This document shows, piece after piece, positions 1 through 14,000 of a stretch of DNA of 64,000 nt. The stretch comes from Brugia malayi (Eukaryota; Nematoda; Chromadorea; Rhabditida; Onchocercidae): contig NW_025062475.1 of NCBI RefSeq assembly GCF_000002995.4, positions 10,792,187 through 10,856,186 on the forward strand, given 5' to 3'. A program made the position numbers and the translations under genes. The number at the start of each line of letters is the position of its first letter. Position 1 is the stretch's first letter. The notes beneath the pieces are model-generated. The model saw only the letters and a list, made by a program, of their open reading frames with translations, was not told where the DNA came from and did not search any database.

Positions 1-437
1 GTGACGGCTATTATATGGAGGTTTGTGTTAAATTTTTTTTAAAATTTCAATTGAAATATATTGATTAATTGATAATAAAAATTTTCTGCAATGTTTTTTG
101 ATGAGAAAAAAAAAAAAAAAAAGAACACTTAGCAGAATGACAGAATAACTTTTTTTTTTTTTGGTATCTATTGCATATTTGTGAAGTTATTTATCAAAAT
201 TTTATTTCATTACAAAAAATAACAATGAAAAAAACTTTTTAATTTATTATAAAAATAATTTATAGCAATGAAAAAAAAAGAATCAAATGTTATAGATTCA
301 ATGAGTGAAATATTGTTAAATGTGACATTTTAAATTATTCATTGTGTTATTCATTCCAATTCAATGCTATTTTATTCTATTAGAAATTGCTACATAAATT
401 ATTTAAAATATCAAATGCTTTTTTTTTTTTTCTTCAG
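1..437 (+). other. Intron of a + strand gene that starts left of the window
   Basis: AT-rich sequence with several A and T homopolymers and no convincing exon. It ends in a long pyrimidine tract followed by cttcag, a good nematode-type 3' splice site, just before the terminal exon at 438. Confidence 0.45.
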
Positions 438-569
438 ACTCGACAACTACGGCGCAACTGGCACAATTTTCGTAGTCAATCAAATTTAAGCAGTCAATCA
501 GATCAAAGTCTCGACAGCGACCCATCCCATTCCCTACCATCACTAAATCATATGTTCACCACAGTTTAA
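438..569 (+). CDS. Terminal coding exon of an unidentified gene (C-terminus only)
   Basis: Only the last exon lies in the window. After a poly-T/cttcag acceptor, one frame stays open for 43 codons and ends with TAA at 567-569. The tail is basic, then rich in Ser, Gln, Asp and Pro, and its last residues are Phe-Thr-Thr-Val. The Thr-x-Val end fits a class I PDZ-binding motif, which would suit a membrane or scaffold-bound protein, but that is inference. A second frame is open for about 16 codons from the same acceptor, so the frame is not certain. An AATAAA signal follows at 621-626. The gene converges on the tyrosine phosphatase. I cannot name the family. Confidence 0.5.
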   Translation, partial: TRQLRRNWHNFRSQSNLSSQSDQSLDSDPSHSLPSLNHMFTTV

Positions 570-1993
570 AAATTTTCAATTTTATTCATCAATCATATAA
601 TTCCTTTCTCATCTACCGAAAATAAAAGTATGAAGGGAAATAATGATTACAGCAATTACAATCAATTTTATCAATTCATTTATTTATCTGCTAGTTCTAA
701 TATACTTTCACCCATCCAATTTCTGTTTATTATTTTATTTGCAAAAACTAATAACGCTTAAGTTTTTATAGTGCAATAAGAAAATAATTTATGAAATTAT
801 CACAAAATAAAAAGCAAAATAAAATTTTTTTATTTTATAATAATACTTTAAATTTTATTATATTGAGTTTTATCTATTTACTCTAAGATTCAGTGTTGTA
901 CACTTAAGTGACAAAACAACCAATTATAGCTCATTGAATTTATTGATTTTACTATGGCAAAACATATCTTCTTCTTATAAAAATGAGTGTAGTGCAATAA
1001 CATAATACTTCTTGAAATTGACTTTGTCACATTAGATTGCAATCGTTGCTATATACGGGTTCAAAGGTTGCAAGGTATGAAAAACTTTTTTTTTAAAAAA
1101 AAAATTTAGAAAAATCCGAGAAGTCATATCACATATTCCTTAGTTGAACTTATTTGTTTAAAAGCTGAAAGCATCAAATATGTCTTGATATCAGTGAAAA
1201 GATCTAAATCATTAAATTAAATTCAAATTAAATTTTTGGAAAGGAATTTTCGACTATCATGTTCATTTCACTATTCCTTGTCTCATTTGTGCATTGTCAT
1301 TTTTGTATTGAATAAATTATAGCATTTTATCATTTAATTTAAAAATGTAATCTAATAAAACTTCAGAATCTGTGCCAGGAAAATAAAACTTTTTATTTAG
1401 TATTACGGATTCATGATGGAACATCACGATTAATTCTCACTTAAAATTTAATGCAGTGAAATAGTATATGATTTTCCTGAAGATTTCAGTGTTATTACTT
1501 TATTACGGAAGTGCGGATTCACAAGCTTTATTTGTGACATATAAATTTAGTTAAAAAAAAAAAAAAATGAAAACAACAACTTTACACACAAACATTATGG
1601 AGTATATAAAGGGTTGTTAAAACGAGCGAACAAACATATTTACTTTATAACTTGAAACTTTAACTTAAAGCATTTGGTATTTTTTTATAGCCTGAGTAAT
1701 ATTTTCTTCCACTTCAAATCAATACAAAAATCGTAGTTTCTGATTGTCTGTCAATTCTAGCTTCAGTACAACCAATAACAGACTGATGAATAACAGATAA
1801 AGTTACGACAATAACAGCCAAAGCTAGTATAAGCTATAACTGTATGAAGTATCATCAATCAAAACTTATATTCAAGAGAAAATTTTTCTGAAAAATTATA
1901 TTTTTCTTATGTCAGAAAATATGCAAAACAAGTTCATCTGTTTTCTTTTATCCTACATCACTATAAATTTCAAACACAAAATGTTAAATAGAA
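570..1993. other. Convergent 3' flanks between the + strand gene and the phosphatase
   Basis: It holds an AATAAA at 621-626 for the left gene and low-complexity AT sequence. I see no exon, RNA gene or long open frame. It should contain both 3' UTRs. Confidence 0.5.
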
Positions 1994-4900
1994 TTACTTC
2001 TTAATTTTCGAATCATATTCTTTGAGAAATGATTCCGCTGCACGACGCACATCATCAGATAGTGGTTCACCGGAGCTCAAAGCATATTCGGTTAGCACAC
2101 GACTTAAATACAAATACTGAATTTCGGTTTGTATACATTGCGCCCGTTTCTTTCTGAGATCTTTTACAAGCTGAAAAAATTTTTCTTTGTTAACTTCACT
2201 CAAATTAAATAATTTCATAAATTCTTGAAATTTCTGTAATTTTAAACACATTTTATCTCAATAATTGACATTAATTTTTAAATCATAATAGAAAAACCAA
2301 AAACAGTTTACCATTGCCAGATCAACTTTGCGGCCATCGTGGAACCGTCTGATGCCAAGTTCAATAGCCACAACGGTACCAGTTCGTCCAATTCCGGCAG
2401 AACAATGCACAACACACGGTGCTCGAGTATTCCTTACTAATGATAACAATTTCAAAGGGATCATCGCATTCTCATGGCTTGGAATTCCACGATCAGGCCA
2501 TCTGACATAACATTAAATAGATAAAAAGTGGAATAATTTCAAAAACAAAAGTGTAACATCAGCTATGTTGACAAGTTAGCACTCATACTTTTTTCTATTT
2601 TTCAATTAATACTGCACATTTAACATATAAAACTCGGTATTCGAAATGATGAGAGAAATTAATTACGTGCTCCATCGATACTGTTTTACTACCAGTGGAT
2701 CCTTATTGCTTATAAACGGCGATTGTTTGAATTCATCTCTGAGCTGTACTTTAAAAAGTAGAGTCTCGAAATCTGAATTTTCTTCACCAACTTTCTCAAC
2801 ATCTACTGTGCTAAGTTCCAATTTATCATCGTTTTCTGGCCAATATACAGCACATTTAGGTTTGCCATCTTCGGACGGTCTAAAAGAAATAAAATTTGTT
2901 AAAAACTTATAAGAAATTATAAAAAATGATGAAATCCAAAAACTGTTATCGCATAACATTCAAACAAGATAAGTAGTAAATGAATATTAAAAAAGAAACA
3001 AGAACTACTTACAATTTAATAACAATTAATATGAATTTATTGAACTACACCGTGTCCATTATACATACATCCATGTCAATGTACAAGGAACAGTGTAGTA
3101 GTTTCCACTATTTCATCTACAGTTCTGCAGCTAACACACAATCACATATATCAATTTTATCACTATCATTAACACTGTAAATAGCAAATAATAAACCTGC
3201 AAAGCATCAGAATTGTTTCAGCGCGTTCTTGAAATACCATCCTCCAGAAATCATCTCTAGTTGTTTGTAAAGGACCCTAAAATATTTTCATTTTGGATGG
3301 TAATGATGAAAATAACGTAGTAAAACAATTAATCATCCGTTATTCTTAAGTGCTATAATATACTTTTAAGCAATAATGTAGAAGCTGAAAAAAAGACCTG
3401 AGTACAGATAAATTTGTTTTGGAATTCGGAAAACAGCACATAATTTGCATGAATATAATCGCCACTTGCGGCTGGTCCAATTTTCAAAACTACTCGCGTC
3501 TCATCAACACACAGAACATCTATAATTATCTATTTCACAGTACAAGTTTTAAAGATTAAACTTGCGACAAAAAATCTCCAACAAACATCTAACACTACTA
3601 TTATTCTAGTTTCGACTGGAAAAACAAATGAAAAAAAAAAAAAAAAAAGAAAAAAAAAAAGAAAAAAAAACTATTCTTATAAGCTTTACTTGTAAAAAAA
3701 AAGAAAAAAAAAACAAAAGATGTTGGACAAGAAACCGAAAAAAATTCTTATAAATGTAAAAAACTTAATAAAACTTGGTGTTCATGGAAAAAAACTTAAC
3801 AGAATAACGATTTTTAGCCATATTCATTAAAAACGATTTGTGAGAGCCGAATGGTGTATCTTCCACATCAATTTTACGATATTCCGAGGCCAAACCTGCC
3901 ATACCCTTCTCATTCATATCCTTGATAAAACGAGACATAGATTCCACAGGTGTCTGAACAACATTGAACTTACTGTATTATACTAACATATTACTAAAAA
4001 GTAAGAATTTCTTATCTTGAGCTGGGAGGGATATAAGTAGTAAATAGGGGTCAGAAGGAGGAGGTATGAAGCGATATAAAAATTTCCTAAGAATTCTATA
4101 TAATACACCAAAATGAATTTGTACTTGAAAATAGAAATAAAAAAAAAAAGAAAAAACAGTGAAGGGTCAAAAAGGATACATTTTAAACAAGAGTTTTGCA
4201 GTTTAAAATTTTTCTTTGATAATCTCTCAACCAAATTAGAATGGAAAAAATTTCTATTTTTTTCTAAAGTTCAATTTAAGTTTTCGGAACCTTATTTATT
4301 CACACATCAAAGCATGATAAAGGGATGATAAGTTAGAATGATAAAAGGATAATTAAATAACGCGATCAGATGCAGTTTTCTCGTGTAAAAAAAAAAAAAA
4401 AAAACAAAAAAATGAATAAAATGCAGACCGTGATAGGATCATTGTCGACAACGGCATTTGAAATAGCCTCGGAGGCCGTCGCCAAGGCTTCACGAACTCG
4501 GCTACCGAATCGTTGCACAATATTTGCCAGTGCTGATGTTCTCTGCAAAAAAAGCTAAATTCATTTTGGAATTTAAAACGCAGTTTTAAAATATAACGAT
4601 ACGACATGGAGATAATATTACAGAGGCATGCCAACATAATTTGGTAATATACATATTTCTCTAAATTTTACGCATGGGAAAGTCTCAAATCTTTACCTAC
4701 TAGTAATGACTCATTCTTGCTTAACTGCTACATATTATAATTTTAATTTAGTGTTTTTTAGGAGATCAAGGGTGAATGAAGAATCAACAATTATCTAAAT
4801 ATTATGTTGTTTTAACCAATGTTTGTATCCAGTTACACAAATCTCGAAATCACGAATTACTCCTAGACAAGACGAACAAAGTAATTAATGCAGTAAATAA

Positions 4901-7900
4901 AATGAATCATTTTTTTCTTTTGCTGTTACTCTTTTATTTTCCTCCAAATGCATTTTTATAAGTCATGTTTGTCAGCACAAATATTCAGGATAGCCAAATT
5001 CTAAATTGTCTCGAACTAGAACCAAAAATATAATATGATTCGCTCATTTCTACAATGCTTTACCCTTTCTACAATCTTAAATGCAAACATTTCTTAGCAC
5101 AAAATCATGAATTAATCATGGAAATCTCTGAAAACTAGTTATTAAAATTCGAATAAACAGAAAGATTACAGGACAACAAGATGGATCATCTTCGTAAATT
5201 CCTATATAAAAGATTTAAATAGAGCGACTTTTTACTTCATAGAGAATTACATCTTATAAATCAATAAATTATAATGACAGCCCATTCATATTAGCAAAAC
5301 TGCCTATACATTCAATGCATAGCAAAATTATACGAAAGAAACAACTAGCAAGCATTAACCCATTCAATCCATCTGCCCATTTATCTTAATCGAGTCTTTA
5401 GTTAAAATGATGATAGCTATGATTTGATAGCTAAATTAAAAGCATTGATTAATCTAAATCGAGTCTAAACTTTCTATAATAAACTAAAATTGCATAATAG
5501 CATGCTATGCTTATAACCCTATAAAATTCTACAAGGAAAAAAAAAAGCAATTAAACTACGTGAACAACGAACAATTTGACTTTCTGATCAATTTGCAGGC
5601 GTTTCCTGAGATAAAATTAATCCACTTTTTTAGTTATCCTTTAACAGACCCTTATAAATATTAGTTAAACCCTCCACTCTTTTGTGAAAGATATCCAGTT
5701 AAGGTTAGCATCACCATATATGCATTTATCTATTAAGGTTTAGAAAAATGAAGAACAAAACGGATAAAATTTTAAAACTTAAAAAGTCTAAAATTTTAAA
5801 TTCAAAAAATAGCAACTGATTATTCAGCTATATTCGCCGAATCCGGGACGAAACCAACTCATACAGTTTACAGTAAACGCAAAAATAAAATCAAAACCTT
5901 TTTATTTCTTCCCGTTGTTCGTTTGCAAGCTTTTTTGTATGGTATGTAAAAAAATGCCAAAATGACTACGCTGGCAGAAAAAACATATCTGTCCATACTT
6001 TAACTTCTAAAAATGAACACATATTCTTACCTTCTTTTTTAAAATAAAAGTAATGTCAGTAAAATCCTTTATAAATTATCTTTAATCTTCAACCTAGAAA
6101 ATAAACTTACAATATATAAAAAGTCAACTAAACATTACCAACATTTAATTTCAACAAGAAAAAAAAATGCGGCAAGTCATCATCAAAATTAATAATGGAG
6201 AATTTTTAACTCAAAAATGCATATTCGTTATCGAAATATAAAGCAGCAAAACAGAAACATCCTTTTAAATAATCTAAAAGATAATGCACTATAACTATTA
6301 CGTAAAACAGTGAATTTAGCTGCTTTAGTAAAAAGCATTAAAAGCACAAAAGTAATACAAATTAACACCAAATGCTAGCTCAACTCCTGGAATGCTACTA
6401 TCTACAATTATTATTCAAATAATTCTAGAAATATTTGTGCATTTCAATCACCCAGCTCAATTCGTTATCAGGAACACGAAATTTATCACCAGAATATTAT
6501 CAGTTTGACAGTTCTAGTAAAACATAACAAAATTTCATAGAACATTCCTATGATGAAAGTAAATCTCTCAAATTTATGTATGTCAATAGCTTTGCAATAC
6601 AGAGAAAAAAGAAATTGCCTATTTCATATCCTTTTATTCTCGAAACATCTGTTTCCTAAAAATCAGATCTAACCCATTATATCCTCAGTTAATAGATTTG
6701 GCGACAAATAAATGAATTATGGCTAATTTGAAATAAAATTTTAGCAAATTTACATATCCTGTAATATGGGAAACTGCTTAAAAAATTAAGCACTAAAAAA
6801 AAATGTAAAAAATATCCATTCCAATCGTAAACCAACCAATTCCTTTCGAAAGCTTCCATGAATATATGTGTGGAAGGAGTTCTAATCCAGCTGAAGTACC
6901 AATCGAAGATTGATTATACCTATTATACATGTTGTACCAATTAAATGACAAAAATTTGAATAAGAAAATTTAAACATACTGCGATACTTCAGCTTTCAAT
7001 CATGCATTTTCTTCTTTCTTAATTTATTTTAGCTAAAAATAAGATGAAAAATAAACGTTATGACATTTATTTTTTTCTTTGTCTTAAGAAATTTTAAAAA
7101 TAGAACGAATAAAAGATAGAGAAGTAAAATTTAAAATGAGCTACTAAAAAATTTTTGGAAATCGAAGTGTATCAAAAATAATCATCATGATGAGAAGGAC
7201 TCAAAGCTGGAAAAAATAAATCTCACGAAAGAATCAAGCATATCATGCAGCTTTTGACATCTTTTAATCAACTCATTATAACATTCTATAACAATAAAAA
7301 TCCATGCGTCCACTTCCAGGGAGTTTCAAATGAAAAAAAAAAAGACAGAAAAAAAAAAAAAAAGGATTAGAGAATCAAAGAATGGAAGGAATGAAAAATT
7401 AGAAAATCCTTTGATAACAAGAATTTTCGGCAAATTTCAACGGGAATAAAATAAAGGAAAGAGTATCAGAATCAATGACAAATTCAAGGACATGAATTAG
7501 TGATATTTGAAAGCTCCATCTAATTCCATTTCTAAAAACGACTGTATGAAAAAAAAAAAATTAAAATTTTTTGAGATCTATTTATATTTCAGCAAATTTT
7601 ACAACTATAATAGTGAATCAAAATAAATAAGAGAATAATGAATATTCATGGTAAAAATATATATATATAGCGATACTTGTGATTATTTGATCATATATAT
7701 ATATACTAATGATAATATATGACCGGAAGTACTATTAAAAGAATTCTCTGATAAAAAAGAAATTAAAAAAAGAAAAAAAAAAAAACAAATCTCAAATAAA
7801 TTAATTTAAAATTTTTATATTAAAAATGATAAAAAGATTTAAAAAATCAATGCATTATCAATGCAATCAGGAACACCAATACATTAACAACAAACCATCA

Positions 7901-8417
7901 CTATTGCCACTACCTGTAAAATATCGCGTGCTGTTTTAAAAATGACAACAAAGTTCATAACGTTTTCTCTATGTGTGTCTTATACATTTTAATTCTTCTA
8001 CTCTCTGTCATCAATACGTCATTAATGAAAAAATATGATTTGATGTTGAGTTTGTCTTTTCTATATCTATATAATTATACAATATGCATGCAATGTTTAT
8101 GATGATTTCTTTTTGAAGCAAACCTTCTGAGCTATTCCTGTTATGTATCATATTCATACTTCCTTTCTCTCTTTCAATCAGTCAACCAATTTCATCAAAA
8201 CGAATTAACGTTCGCTTTCACATTTCAAAAAATTTCCAATCGATAGGACATAACAGTTGAGATGAATCAGTATTTCGTATCTTTGAGCGATACAGATGAA
8301 CATGACTGATAAATCGATAATCAAACCATTACACATTTCTACAATTGAAAAATATCTAATGGATAAAAAAAAAAAAAAGAACAATTTCACGATATTACCT
8401 GTCATAGTGCGCTGCAT
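1994..8417 (-). CDS. Non-receptor protein tyrosine phosphatase, single classical PTP domain
   Basis: It dephosphorylates phosphotyrosine proteins. Exons in transcript order are 8417-8399, 7930-7914 (17-nt microexon), 4542-4429, 3953-3801, 3529-3398, 3276-3197, 2879-2667, 2501-2312 and 2170-1994. All junctions keep phase and give 364 residues, the size of the single-domain PTPs expanded in nematodes. Motifs in order are the KNRY loop (about 97-100), DYIHANY, TQGPL, the WPD loop (211-213; general acid Asp) and the signature HCSAGIGRTG (catalytic Cys about 243, Arg about 249). Near the C-terminus is the Q-loop CIQTE. No transmembrane segment or signal peptide is visible, so it is probably cytosolic. 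The start is uncertain. The first exon is open upstream to 8445 behind a tttccag acceptor, which could be an SL trans-splice site or the junction to a further exon (ATGTTCAG followed by gtattg at 9957-9950 is in phase). The family call is firm; the exact orthologue is not known. Confidence 0.88.
4543..7913 (-). other. Long intron of the phosphatase gene between microexon and exon 3
   Basis: About 3.4 kb of AT-rich sequence. I found no further in-phase exon and no repeat longer than simple tracts. A small (AT)n stretch lies near 7659-7705. Confidence 0.5.
7914..7930 (-). CDS. 17-nt microexon of the phosphatase
   Basis: On the minus strand an acceptor (ttttaaaacag) precedes 17 nt, followed by the donor gtagtg. 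The exon enters in phase 1 and leaves in phase 0. That is exactly what is needed to join the exon ending ACA-G at 8399 to the exon starting AGA-ACA at 4542, giving the peptide MQRTMTARDILQRTSALANI. Without it the neighbouring exons do not fit. Confidence 0.65.
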
Positions 8418-8445
8418 TTCAACGACAAAGCATTGATCCAGTGAA

Positions 8446-11011
8446 CTGGAAATAAAATACTTCAACGATTGCAGTATTAATAAAAAACCATCGAATCATC
8501 ATTTAATCATCAAATAAAAACTCAGTTAGGTGTAATAGGCGTGGATTACTCATGAAAGCAAATTTGTTACTTCCAACTAGTTTCCATGCAGGGTAATTTC
8601 ACTAAAGCTCTGCCATTTTTCCTCCATCCTCAATTATGTTTTGTCATAGATAGCGCTTTATAATTATATTAATTTAAATTTATATATCATTCCGGAAACT
8701 TTCTAAATGGACTTTTTGGATTCCCCTTACCCCATACTACTTTATCTCCGTTTATGACCCATCACACATTTCATCACTATAATTCTAATCTTTTCGCTAC
8801 ATAACAATTGCAGGATAAATACCACGATAATATAATGTTTCAAGAAAATTTACGCCTTCTATAAAGCATAACTTAACCTCATATATCTTGCAGAAGATCA
8901 AATTACAAACAAAAATTACCCCCTGATTCTTTCCAGTCTTAGGTTAGACTTCAATTAACTCGACAAGGTAATTTTTTTGCTCACATAGTGCTATTTTTTG
9001 GCTACAATGCCTCATTAATTTAATGAAAGCAAAACATTTTATATTTTTAGGAAGATAGAAATTTTAGACCAGTAATAACTACAGCTACCACTTGGCTCTT
9101 TATTAATTCTCTCTTCAATTAAACTACTAACCTCAGAAGAAGATTTTAAGATTTATGGTAGAAATTGCTTCTTTAAAAAATATAGCATCCTTTACAAATA
9201 TACAACTTACAATATATACCCTGCAATTTACCAACTATATTTGCATATAATGAAACATGAAATTAATGGCAATTTGTACCAAAAAATATATCAAACAGCA
9301 AATTCTAGTCGCAGAAATTTCTTTACTTCGTGAATTACCGCAATAAATTCTCCAAACTTTAAAAAAAATTGACATATAGAAAAATGTAATTGTAATCTGA
9401 AAAAATCTAAAATTTCTTCCTACAAAATAAAATTTATAATTCATAGTGAAATAACATAAAATCAACATTAGAATACACGTAGTTCATTTTGTAAAAACGA
9501 TAAAAAGATATTTTGTAATGAAAGAAAGAATAGGGCGTAAGAAAAGTGACTAAATTAGAGAAGGCATGCATATACTTCACATGAGATGTAATGTATATAT
9601 GGTAACTCAAGTTATCATAAACAGAAGCCCACAAGAAATCATTTTTTGTAGTATTTATACTTACAGAGCCAATTAAATATGTGCAAATTAGCAGATGCTC
9701 AATTTGGTACGGCAGTTGTACATTCTAATATTGTGACATTAGAGGTATGCAAACATTTTAAATCATTAAATTTTCTCAAATGCAATAGAACGAAGAAAGT
9801 TTTTTGAAATGAAAAAAGGAATAAAGGTTATTTGAAAACGAATGTTTGATAATAAAGTGCTTGGACTTTTCAATCTCCTGTACCAATTCCTTAAAAAAAA
9901 AAAAACTACGTATATGAAATAAATATCAAATAAGAACATCTTACAATACCTGAACATTATTTAAAAATAGAAAATGATACATTAAGTTTAACAAAAATCA
10001 AACTCTAAACATCCCGCAAATATGAAGTGTGACGTGAAATAATGTTGATAATAGTTTCACCTCATCCAATCACCACCTTATATTTTTTATTGAGCCTACT
10101 TTGTTCTCTGCATATGTCTTAGAAAATATGTCACTGATTATAAGGTGTTGGTTAATTAAGACCAAAACTACAATCCACTCTTAGAAAGTCCGGAAACGAC
10201 GTCCTACAGTTTAACATAACAGAATGGAATGAGGAAAAACTTGTTGGAAAACACATATTTTTTCATCTCCTAATTTCCAAAGATTGAGAAACGAATCTAT
10301 AGATAAAACTGATATGAAAAACATTTGCATATAATAAGCACAATAATAACCAAGGAATAACAATAAGCCGTTATTGATTCCAGGCTGAATTTTAAGATCA
10401 CAAAACGAATTAAATAGGATGTAAATAAAAATACTAATTATCCCTAAAAGAAAAATCACCTAAATAATTGACAGACACTCGCTTTACAACAATTAACTGT
10501 CGTCATAGTGATGAATACAACCCTAAACTGTATTCATCTTAGAAACATAGCTAATCATTATAAGACACATATATAGAAGTAATTGCAAGGAAGTGTCAAG
10601 TACCGTGAAAGAATAATTAGAGTGATCAATGTAGCTTGCAAAAGCTACTAATCTGTAATAGCATGATATCATCAATAAATATCAAAAAAGGTGATAGCAT
10701 CAATTATGCTTCTAAAAATTAAGAAAGAATTTGAACAACACACTTAACATTCAAACCAACTATTTAAAAAATATTAAAAGAAAACATTTCCAATCTCTTC
10801 CATCTTAGAATTGCATGAAAAAACGAAATTATGTTGAAAGAAATCCCGTATTTCTATTCAGAGTTGTTCAAAATTTTTAAATATCCATACACAGGAAAGG
10901 TATCATTGAAATCTACATGAAAGGTATCATTGAAATCTAGATGTCTAATCATAAAAGAATTTTCAAGAAACACACTTGAAATTAACAGGAAAAATAATCC
11001 AAAAAGCTAGT
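8446..11011. other. Spacer between phosphatase 5' end and ORC1 3' end
   Basis: AT-rich, no convincing gene. It holds a 21-bp direct duplication (gaaaggtatcattgaaatct) at about 10897-10940 and a possible tiny phosphatase 5' exon at 9950-9957. The distance of about 2.5 kb argues against an operon between ORC1 and the phosphatase. Confidence 0.45.
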
Positions 11012-14000
11012 TTAAAAGACTGATTCATCGACCTGCTTGAAAGCAAATTGTATATCATGGGTTGTCATTCCAAGACGGAAACGTCGAGACATACTACCAG
11101 TTCCGGATGCTGCTATTAATAATCGTTCACTGCAATAAAAAAAAAATTTATATTTTTGTACAAAGTTTTACATTTTTTACGAATCAGCATATTTTTTACA
11201 TCATACAAGAACAAAAGGAACCATAGCAGAAAAGAAGAAACGAAGAGAAAAAATATTTTTGATTGTCCACTGACCTACACATTTCCATAGCATTTCGATA
11301 AGTAGAACTTGTCGACATAGGATTAATATTTGCAACATTGCATTGCAAGCGATACTGTTTGAAAAGAAGGTGAAACTGGAATTCATCCAAGCCTAAAATC
11401 CGAAACTGTTATATAAACATAATCAGCTTTGCTCGATTAATCTTTAGTCAATTAAACTTTGACATTTCCTTATTTTTCTTAATCCAAAACAACTAAAACT
11501 GCATTCCTGTGTTTCTTTGATTTATCAATGGATTTTGTAGAATAACTAATAACAAACCTGAACTCAACTGTTCAGCAAGAGCAGCACGAAGAAGCAGAAT
11601 AGAATGACGTGGTAAAGCTCGTATCAACTCAACCCTAACACTTGTTGATGCTTGGCGAATAGCCTCTTGTACCTAAACAACAATATTTCAAGATTATTAA
11701 TAACAAAAAAGCATTTTCCTATACAAAAAGCCTAATTCAATAATCACCCATGGAAATGTTTACGTTTTTCATCGTAAGTTGTTTCTGATTAGCACTGATC
11801 GCAAGCTCTGTAGCACTTCGAAGGATATCAAGGGCTTTTCGTAGATCACCAGAGATAGCTGCTACCTAAAAATTGCAGCTTGAAGTGAACAGCTGCAGAA
11901 GGTAAAACATAAATACCAACTGTCTTTTCACAAGTAGTCTAATATTAATTTATATGACTTAGACTTTTATAAAAACGCATTGAAAATAATCATTAGTAAG
12001 GAAAAATTATTAAAATGCAAAGTAATAGCTGGAAAATTAATTTACTTATTTCTGTGTATTTAATTAATCTTATTTTAGTCTCCCTTCACAGGTAACGAAT
12101 TAACAAAAAACAATCATATACTTAACAAAAATTATCATCCTTTATTAATGGACTTCAAATTAACATAAAAAGTATTAGCTTACTTTTCGGCTTGCTAATT
12201 CAATAGCTTCAGCTTCAACAGCAGTTGAATTACGTAGGCGATCTCGGATGATGTATGCAACTTCATCATGATCGTACGGTTGGAAACAAAGCCTGTTAGC
12301 ACCCTAGAACAAGAAATTTTGAGAAAAGTAATTTTGAAGTTGCTCAAACCTACGCTTGTTTTACTTACCAATCGACTTGAAACGCGTTGCGAAAAAAGTC
12401 TTTCCGGAAGATCGAGAGTGTTCGCAATAGCTATGACACTTACAAGCGATTCTTCATTTGCTGACCAATTGAATATATCGTAAATTATTTCTTGCCTTTT
12501 GGTATTTAACAGGTCCAGCTAAAAAAAGATATGTACGTCTTGCTGCCACATCCATGCATTTTCTTCGAAGAATTTCACTTCAATAAACAATTTAAATTTA
12601 GATGGTGGAAAGCCAACCATATATAATGTTTACTAGTCGATAAACTGAAAAGCCTTAAAAACTAGAGGTTTTTTTCTCTCTATCTTTTGCCTCATGGCAA
12701 ACCTTTCCTTTAATTTCTGAAAAATATTGTAAGAAACCTTCTCAAATTCTGTATCATATATTAGCTAGAAGTTAGAGGAAGCAGAAATGCGACAAAGACA
12801 GGGTTCATAAAATTTCATTACTTCGAATGTAAATATCAGAAGCAAGAACTATTTACTTCATCAACTAAAACAATAATTGGTAATCGTTTCTTGTCATGAT
12901 ACTGAAAGATGTCGTTCAGTTTCTTTCGTGCTGTCCTAAAATTATTTTAAAAAATATTAATTTCTTCATGAAGAAGATGAAAAAGAATGGAAGTTTATTA
13001 ATACTGCAGTAAATTCAGAATATGGACCCAAAAAATAAGATGGACCAAATTGATGACAATGAAATTAGCTGGTGATCAGACGGAGTACCTTAATTGGAAT
13101 CATAGCTATTAAATTCTCGATATATTGCAGCGAACTTCAAAAAGTGAATGAAAAATGAACTTACTTTGGTGCGATTTTCTTCTTCAAACTGAATAAATCC
13201 TGGTAAATTTTGACAAATATTTGTTTCGGATCTGATAGTTCCATTGCATTAACCGCAACAAAATTAAATCCAGAAAAATTCTCTGAAGCTTTCAGATGAC
13301 GCACAGCCTGCAAAATTACAATATCAAAATTTAATTTTAAAATATGAAAAAAAAAAAAAACTGTATTTTAATTCTAGACTTTAACTAAGCGACGATATTC
13401 ATATAATAACATAAAGCACATATAGTATGAAAAATGAAAAGTAATCTTCAAACTGCCATTCAGAATCAAAAGTAAATCATCAGCATTACCATTATCATAA
13501 TATTGACTATTAAACACCAGCGCGTCCAGATTCTTAAAATTAGTCTCAAAAATAATCCATCATTTACTAGACACAAATTGCCTCTTATTAGTATCAGTGA
13601 TAAAATTAAAAAAAGAAAAGAAAAACTTACCTGCAGTACGGTTGCGGTTTTACCAGTACCTGGTACACCACTTATATACATTGCTTGCGAAATCGCATCA
13701 TTTGTAACGCATCCTTTTATAAATGCACATATCCTATCGAATTCCGCTTCCCTACAAGGCAACCGTTCTGGAATCTCAGAAGTGTGTAAACGACGATAAA
13801 CTGCCTCTAGAGTTTCGACTCTCTAAAAGCGTAATTTCATTAGATCAGAAATTCAGCTATATTTAAATGTAACTTTTCAATGTGGTAAAGGATGGCAATT
13901 GATTCGGAAAGTACAGACTGACAAATTAAATCTAAATTAAGTACAAACATTAAAAAAAATCTGTCATATTTTATATTTAGCAATCTAAATCACTTTTTAC

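Noticed and set aside
438..569. Frizzled-type C-terminus for the left + strand gene
   Set aside because: The TTV end and basic start recall Frizzled tails, but the KTxxxW motif is absent and no upstream exons are available.
2258..2912. + strand open frames opposite the phosphatase exons
   Set aside because: They are the antisense shadow of clearly conserved phosphatase exons.
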